Assembly (NCBI GenBank): GCA_028281885.1
Contig: JANQJA010000017.1
Coordinates: 1 to 64,000, forward strand
DNA: 64,000 nt
Reading direction: 5' to 3'
Source: Pseudomonadales bacterium
GTDB lineage: Bacteria > Pseudomonadota > Gammaproteobacteria > Pseudomonadales > Azotimanducaceae
A program made the translations under genes and the position numbers. Below the pieces are notes generated by a model. That model saw nothing but the letters and a program-made list of their open reading frames with translations. It made no database searches and was not told the DNA's origin. Shown piece after piece: positions 60,117 to 64,000 of this stretch (position 1 is its first letter; every line of letters begins with the position of its first letter).

Positions 60117-60698
60117 ATGGTGTTGACCAGAAGTGACTTGTGGTCGCTGGAAGAGTACGCAGCCGAGCGTGCTGCGTTTCGTCAACGGGTCATAGAACAC
60201 AAGCGAGATCGTCAGGTACTGGTTGGCGATCATCTGCTGATGATCTTTGAGGATGAGCTGACAATTCGGTATCAGATCCAGGAGATGCTTCGCGTTGAAC
60301 GAGTCTTCGAGGCGGAAGGTATTCAGGACGAGCTGGATGCGTACAATCCGCTGATTCCGGACGGGCGAAATCTCAAGTGCTCGTTGCTGATCCAGTATGA
60401 GGATGTGGATGAGCGCCGCCGCAGACTGGCCGAGCTCATCAAGATTGAAGACACAATCTGGCTCGAGTTTGGCGATACCGGCCGTGTTTATGCCATTGCC
60501 GATGAAGACATGGAGCGGGACACCGAACAGAAAACTTCGGCCGTTCACTTCATGCGCTATGAATTCAGTGATGAACAGATCAGTGCGGCAAGGTCAGGCG
60601 CGGCCCTGGTCATTGGTGTCGATCACGATCACTATGCCGTTGAGCCTGTGGTTGTCGTGGACAACGTGCGTGGATCACTAGTCGATGACTTCGCCTGA
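60117..60698 (+). CDS. DUF3501 family protein
   Basis: A 193-residue acidic soluble protein. The start MVLTRSDLWSLEEYAAERAA and the segment GDHLLMIFEDELTIRYQIQE followed by MLRVERVF match the DUF3501 family as I know it; function is unknown. It begins 11 bp after the CCG iron-sulfur gene. There is no cysteine motif, so it probably binds a partner and not a cluster. The fixed company with rubrerythrin and the CCG protein suggests a role in peroxide or iron-sulfur handling; this is inference. Confidence 0.85.
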   Translation: MVLTRSDLWSLEEYAAERAAFRQRVIEHKRDRQVLVGDHLLMIFEDELTIRYQIQEMLRVERVFEAEGIQDELDAYNPLIPDGRNLKCSLLIQYEDVDERRRRLAELIKIEDTIWLEFGDTGRVYAIADEDMERDTEQKTSAVHFMRYEFSDEQISAARSGAALVIGVDHDHYAVEPVVVVDNVRGSLVDDFA

Positions 60699-60774
60699 GC
60701 GACGGGCGCCCGGAGCTTGCCGCCCCGGGTCCGGTCGGTATTCCCCAGTCTGGCGGTAACGCGAGCCTGATTCC

Positions 60775-61467
60775 GTGAAGCTCGATACAGACCATTGGTA
60801 TCGCTGCGACAAGATATTCGACGATGCGCTGACAACGGGTGACGGTACTCGCCTGTCACCCGCTCGGCATTCTTTCGCGGGAGGGACGCTGTCGGCAGCG
60901 ATGCTTGCGCCAGCTCTTGATACCTATCTGGCTCTGCAGTGTTCGCTTGATGGCGTTGATCAGGGGGCTGTCGATGGTTTGCCCAGTCTTTCGGACATTG
61001 CGCTGGATCTGATTTCGCAGAACCTGTTGCCGCTGCCGCAATCACGCTTTCCGTTTGAATTGCACCTTCGCCACCCGGCTGGTCATTTTCTCGGTGAAGG
61101 ACTGGTGTGCGCAGAGCTGATGATTCATTCCCTCGATGCGAGGTCGGGGCCGTCGCTGGAAAAACTCCGCGAAGTGGAACACGCGTTTGAACGTGGGTTG
61201 CTGGATGAAGCGCTGCATTCCCGTGCCGATTTCAGGTTGCGGATTCGGCCGCTCATGCAGGAAGTCGAAGCTCTAAGAGACACCGGCTATGTGCCGGGCT
61301 GGCGAATCAATGTCATTTTCGCTGCCTGGAGAACGCTTGGCGAGGGTGGCTGGGTGAAGTCGCCGTTAACGGGATTCGATTGGTCAGCGTTCGAGCTTTG
61401 TTTTATACCCACCAGTCGCGAGCGTGGATTCCGATTGACTGATCTGCTCTCGAAGTCCGCCTCGTGA
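60775..61467 (+). CDS. Protein of unknown function downstream of DUF3501
   Basis: A 230-residue soluble protein from a GTG start, 76 bp after DUF3501. I do not recognise the family. It has no Cys cluster, membrane segment or signal peptide. Visible features are FPFELHLRHPAGHFLGEGLV, an Arg/Leu-rich helix (LRIRPLMQEVEALRDTGYVP) and GWRINVIFAAWRTLGEGGWV. It could belong to the cluster before it or to the nitrate locus after it; the 126 bp behind it hold a nasT promoter, which favours the former. Confidence 0.65.
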   Translation: MKLDTDHWYRCDKIFDDALTTGDGTRLSPARHSFAGGTLSAAMLAPALDTYLALQCSLDGVDQGAVDGLPSLSDIALDLISQNLLPLPQSRFPFELHLRHPAGHFLGEGLVCAELMIHSLDARSGPSLEKLREVEHAFERGLLDEALHSRADFRLRIRPLMQEVEALRDTGYVPGWRINVIFAAWRTLGEGGWVKSPLTGFDWSAFELCFIPTSRERGFRLTDLLSKSAS

Positions 61468-61540
61468 ATCGCCGGCATCAGTGCGAATCATTGGTATTTG
61501 GCGTGTACTGATGTGCAGTCGATCAGCTGCCAGGTGAAGC

Positions 61541-61556
61541 TGGCATTATCCTTGCT
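61541..61556 (+). promoter_or_regulatory. Sigma-54-type promoter of nasT-nasS
   Basis: The sequence tggcattatccttgct matches the -24/-12 consensus TGGCAC-N5-TTGCW, with the critical GG and GC 10 bp apart and one mismatch. It lies 38 bp before the nasT start. This suggests NtrC-dependent transcription under nitrogen limitation, in line with glnD in the same window. No NtrC site could be confirmed by eye. Confidence 0.55.
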
Positions 61557-61593
61557 AACTCTGAGGGAGTTGTAGCGATATCACATCGGCAGG

Positions 61594-62199
61594 ATGGCTG
61601 ATCAAATTCCTACGCTCTCGGTCATGCTGGTTGACGACGAACCGGCCCGTGCAGCGTTGCTGGAAAGAGCACTTACCGACACAGGATTCAGGGTGCTGGG
61701 CCGAATCGACCCGGAGGAGGATCTGGTGGCGGTCGTCAGCCGCGTGCAGCCGGACGTAACCATCGTGGCGCTGGACTCACCGTCTCGTGACACGCTCGAA
61801 GACATGGCCAGCCTTAGTCGCGATAACCCGCATCCCATTGTCATGTTTACGGCAGAAAACGATGTCGAGACGATGCGCGCGGCCATGCGCAACGGGGTCA
61901 GTGCCTACATTGTTGATGGTCTTGAGCCCGGACGGGTGCGCTCCATTGTCGATGTTGCCGTTGCCAGATTCCGGGAATTCCAGGCGCTCCGCGAGGAACT
62001 GGATATAGCCCGCTGTGAACTTGAAGACAGGCGCGTGCTTGAGCGTGCAAAACGGCTGTTGATGGCGCATCGGGATATGACTGAAAAACAGGCCTACGAA
62101 GCACTGCGCAAGATGTCGATGGATCGCAGTCAGCGCATTGTCGACGTTGCCAGAAACGTCATCGAAATTATGCAGCTGGTATCCGGCAATGACGATTGA
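61594..62199 (+). CDS. nasT: Nitrate-responsive antiterminator NasT (ANTAR)
   Basis: RNA-binding response regulator that prevents transcription termination in leaders of nitrate assimilation genes. The 201 residues have a receiver-like domain (SVMLVDDEPARAALLERALT, ALDSPSRDTLEDMASLSRDN) and a C-terminal ANTAR domain (about 138-195, with ERAKRLLMAHRDMTEKQAYE, then ALRKMSMDRSQRIVDVA). It overlaps nasS by 11 bp. Its likely target, a two-hairpin leader, stands at 63470-63548. NasS is expected to bind it when nitrate is absent. Confidence 0.93.
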   Translation: MADQIPTLSVMLVDDEPARAALLERALTDTGFRVLGRIDPEEDLVAVVSRVQPDVTIVALDSPSRDTLEDMASLSRDNPHPIVMFTAENDVETMRAAMRNGVSAYIVDGLEPGRVRSIVDVAVARFREFQALREELDIARCELEDRRVLERAKRLLMAHRDMTEKQAYEALRKMSMDRSQRIVDVARNVIEIMQLVSGNDD

Positions 62200-63322
62200 G
62201 AAGAAGAATATCCAGCTGGGCTATGTCACTCTGACCGACAGCCTGCCGCTCATCGCGGCTCAGCATCTCGGCTATTTTGCTGCCGAAGGGCTCAATGTTT
62301 CGCTGTCTAACGAGCCTTCCTGGGCGAATATCCGCGACAAGACAGTGCTGGGCGAACTTGATGGCGCCCAGATGCTGGCGCCCATGGTGCTTGCGTCAAC
62401 GCTAGGATCGAGTGGGGTCGCTGTACCGATGCTGACCATGTTTTCCATCAATCTCAACGGCAACGGTATGACTGTCTCGAATGATCTCTGGGCTCAGTTG
62501 GGAGAGGTGGCGACATCTCCTGAGCCGCTTGACGTGGCGAGGGCGATGGCAAACCTGATTACCCGGCGTGATCGAATAACGACACTGGCGACGGTATTCC
62601 CGGTATCCATGCACAGTTACCTGCTGCGTTATTTTCTGGCTGCCGGAGGTTTGCATGACTGGTCCAGGGTCCGAATTGTCGTCGTGCCACCGGTGCGCAT
62701 GGTTAGTCACCTGAAGCAGGGGCATATCGATGGCTGCTGCGTCGGCGAGCCATGGAACACGATGGCGGAACTGGCTGGCGTGGGCCGCCCGTTGGTGACC
62801 GGCTATGAGATCTGGCAGAACGCACCGGAAAAAGTATTTGGTGTCACCGAGGCCTGGGCCCGCTCCAATCCGGAAACCCATCGGGCGATTGTCCGGGCGC
62901 TTGCCCGATCCTCCCGCTGGATCGAGGAAAATCCGGGTGACGCGTTGCTGATGCGGGACCGGCAACTTCAGGTCAGAGAAGGCATGGAGCCGCTGCCGAA
63001 CGTGAAGTGGGGGCTGGATCGGACCCATCGCGGAGCGGAGCATTTCCATGTATTCCACAAATACGCCGCCAACTTTCCCTGGCGTTCGCATGCACGCTGG
63101 ATTTTTGCCCAGATGCAGGCGTGGAATCAGATACCCACCGATGTCGATCCTGGTGTAGTGGCGCGTTGTTATCGAACCGATCTGTACCGGGAAGTATTTG
63201 CCGAAAGTGCGCTGCCAGTCGAGGACGATAAACCGGAGGGTGTACACCGCGCCGAATGGAATGACCTGGGCGTAACGCTGGGACCAGACCTGTTTCTTGA
63301 CCGACAAATTGAATCCAAATAG
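62189..63322 (+). CDS. nasS: Nitrate sensor NasS (NrtA-like, cytoplasmic)
   Basis: Nitrate/nitrite sensor that sequesters NasT until nitrate binds. The ATG at 62189 gives 377 residues without a signal peptide, so the protein is cytoplasmic, unlike its relative the periplasmic NrtA. It has the NrtA/SsuA fold (GYVTLTDSLPLIAAQHLGYF, LGELDGAQMLAPMVLA, SINLNGNGMTVSNDLW, GCCVGEPWNTMAE). The same motifs recur in the truncated gene at 63565. The longer frame from 62138 runs inside nasT. Confidence 0.92.
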   Translation: MTIEKKNIQLGYVTLTDSLPLIAAQHLGYFAAEGLNVSLSNEPSWANIRDKTVLGELDGAQMLAPMVLASTLGSSGVAVPMLTMFSINLNGNGMTVSNDLWAQLGEVATSPEPLDVARAMANLITRRDRITTLATVFPVSMHSYLLRYFLAAGGLHDWSRVRIVVVPPVRMVSHLKQGHIDGCCVGEPWNTMAELAGVGRPLVTGYEIWQNAPEKVFGVTEAWARSNPETHRAIVRALARSSRWIEENPGDALLMRDRQLQVREGMEPLPNVKWGLDRTHRGAEHFHVFHKYAANFPWRSHARWIFAQMQAWNQIPTDVDPGVVARCYRTDLYREVFAESALPVEDDKPEGVHRAEWNDLGVTLGPDLFLDRQIESK

Positions 63323-63443
63323 TGCACACGCAGCAATCAGGCACCCAAACGGCGCAACTTTATCGCCGTCATTGAGGACGTGAGACGTCCCATTGGCCCT
63401 GAATTCACTCGGGTAACAGGATTGGGTGTGATTGATTCAAGGT

Positions 63444-63459
63444 TGGCACGTTGTTTGTA
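63444..63459 (+). promoter_or_regulatory. Sigma-54-like promoter of the nitrate transport operon
   Basis: The sequence tggcacgttgtttgta matches TGGCAC-N5-TTGCW with a single change (GC of the -12 element is GT). Transcription would begin about 12 bp downstream, near 63470, exactly where the first leader hairpin starts. This agreement supports the call despite the -12 mismatch. Confidence 0.5.
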
Positions 63460-63469
63460 ACCCTTTCAG

Positions 63470-63519
63470 CGATGCCAACGGCGGCATCGTGATAGCAAAG
63501 ATTTTGAGCAACGACGCTC
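63470..63519 (+). promoter_or_regulatory. ANTAR target RNA: two hexaloop hairpins
   Basis: Hairpin P1: cgatgcc (63470-63476), loop aacggc (63477-63482), ggcatcg (63483-63489). Hairpin P2: gagc (63506-63509), loop aacgac (63510-63515), gctc (63516-63519). Both loops have six bases with A at position 1 and G at position 4, the known ANTAR recognition signature. P2 shares bases 63514-63519 with the left arm of the terminator that follows, so NasT binding should disrupt the terminator. Confidence 0.85.
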
Positions 63520-63554
63520 GCTATCCCCGGAGGGTAGTGGGCGTTTTTCGTTTT
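63514..63554 (+). terminator. Attenuator of the nitrate transport operon
   Basis: The left arm acgctcgctatccc (63514-63527) and right arm gggtagtgggcgt (63532-63544) form a 13-bp stem with one bulged base and two G-U pairs around a cgga tetraloop, followed by TTTTTCGTTTT. It stands 10 bases before the transporter gene. It is mutually exclusive with hairpin P2, giving NasT-dependent readthrough. Confidence 0.85.
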
Positions 63555-63564
63555 AGGGGTTGTC

Positions 63565-64000
63565 ATGCGAAAAGCGGTAACGGTACTCAGCATTCTTGTC
63601 CTTCTTAGTCTCAGTTTGGTGGTTCGAGCTGAAGTCGGTTGGCCCGAAAAGGAAGAGCTGAAACTCGGTTTCATCAAACTCACAGACATGGCGCCCCTGG
63701 CGGTGGCCTACGAGAAGGGATATTTCGAAGATGAGGGTCTCTACGTCACGCTGGAAGCCCAGGCGAACTGGAAGGTGTTGCTGGACGGCGTGATTGACGG
63801 TCAACTCGATGGTGCCCATATGCTGGCCGGACAGCCACTCGGTGCCACCATCGGTTTCGGTACCCAGTCACACATCATTACCGCCTTCTCCATGGATCTG
63901 AACGGTAACGGGATCACGGTATCCGAGAGCGTCTGGGCGGAGATGAAGAAGCGCATTCCGCACGAAGGCGGCAGGCCGGTTCATCCGATCGGCGCTGAGT
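63565..64000 (+). CDS. Periplasmic nitrate-binding protein NrtA-like, partial
   Basis: The gene runs off the window; 145 codons are visible. The start ATG at 63565 has AGGGG upstream. A signal peptide ([20 protein letters not shown], cleavage after VRA) leads to the NrtA fold: [58 protein letters not shown] and [16 protein letters not shown]. It is a clear paralogue of nasS, but exported. An ABC permease and ATPase, then nitrite and nitrate reductases, are expected to follow. Confidence 0.9.
   Translation, partial: MRKAVTVLSILVLLSLSLVVRAEVGWPEKEELKLGFIKLTDMAPLAVAYEKGYFEDEGLYVTLEAQANWKVLLDGVIDGQLDGAHMLAGQPLGATIGFGTQSHIITAFSMDLNGNGITVSESVWAEMKKRIPHEGGRPVHPIGAE

Overview
The window reads as the chromosome of a gammaproteobacterium. 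No 16S rRNA or other taxonomic marker is present, so this rests on gene order. The blocks map-rpsB-tsf-pyrH-frr-cdsA-dxr-rseP-bamA-skp-lpxD-fabZ-lpxB-rnhB-dnaE, tilS-pyrG-kdsA-eno-ftsB-ispD-ispF-truD-pcm-nlpD and mutS/recA-recX-alaS-lysC-csrA-tRNA-Ser/tRNA-Arg follow the order known from Pseudomonas and relatives. PlsB, LpxB/LpxD/KdsA, BamA, GspC/GspD and NlpD show a Gram-negative envelope. The biotin-dependent oxaloacetate decarboxylase OadGAB suggests a sodium-using, possibly marine, lifestyle. The DNA is moderately GC rich and almost fully coding, with many 1-17 bp gene overlaps. I see no IS element, prophage, integrase or CRISPR array.

Layout. Positions 16-13581 are one minus-strand run: map, glnD, dapC, dapD, dapE, a small unknown gene, gspN, gspC, gspD, plsB. 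Positions 13823-26522 run on the plus strand from rpsB through translation, isoprenoid, outer-membrane and lipid A genes to rnhB. An unexpected saccharopine-dehydrogenase-like gene follows, then dnaE, tilS, pyrG, kdsA, eno, ftsB, ispD, ispF, truD, pcm, a DUF368 membrane protein, nlpD and a ribBA-type gene. fdxA and mutS lie on the minus strand, divergent from an SOS-controlled recA-recX, followed by alaS, lysC and csrA. Two minus-strand tRNA genes (Ser-GCU, Arg-ACG) flank a structured spacer that holds a partial copy of the tRNA-Ser 5' end. Then come oadGAB, a P-loop protein convergent with an RluA-type pseudouridine synthase, a 52-residue protein, a D-amino-acid-transaminase-like gene, a rubrerythrin / CCG iron-sulfur protein / DUF3501 cluster and an unknown gene. 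The window ends in a nitrate-assimilation locus: nasT, nasS, an attenuator leader and the start of a periplasmic nitrate-binding protein.

Two things stand out. First, the conserved block has five specific gaps: uppS (frr/cdsA), lpxA (fabZ/lpxB), accA (dnaE/tilS), surE (truD/pcm) and rpoS (after nlpD, where ribBA sits). Several of these are normally essential, so they should be elsewhere in the genome or replaced; truD and pcm overlap in coding sequence, which argues that at least this junction is old. Second, the nitrate leader can be read base by base: two hairpins with A-A-C-G-type hexaloops (the ANTAR RNA target) stand before and within an intrinsic terminator, downstream of a sigma-54-like promoter, with the sensor NasS and antiterminator NasT encoded just upstream. 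This is a known type of control, unusually complete here.

No wholly new multigene system is evident. The best candidates for new biology are the tRNA-Ser/Arg spacer element, the 17-bp perfect inverted repeat at the nlpD stop codon, the pyrG leader hairpin that covers its ribosome binding site, the DUF3501 cluster with its unknown neighbour, and the P-loop protein at 55471-56118.
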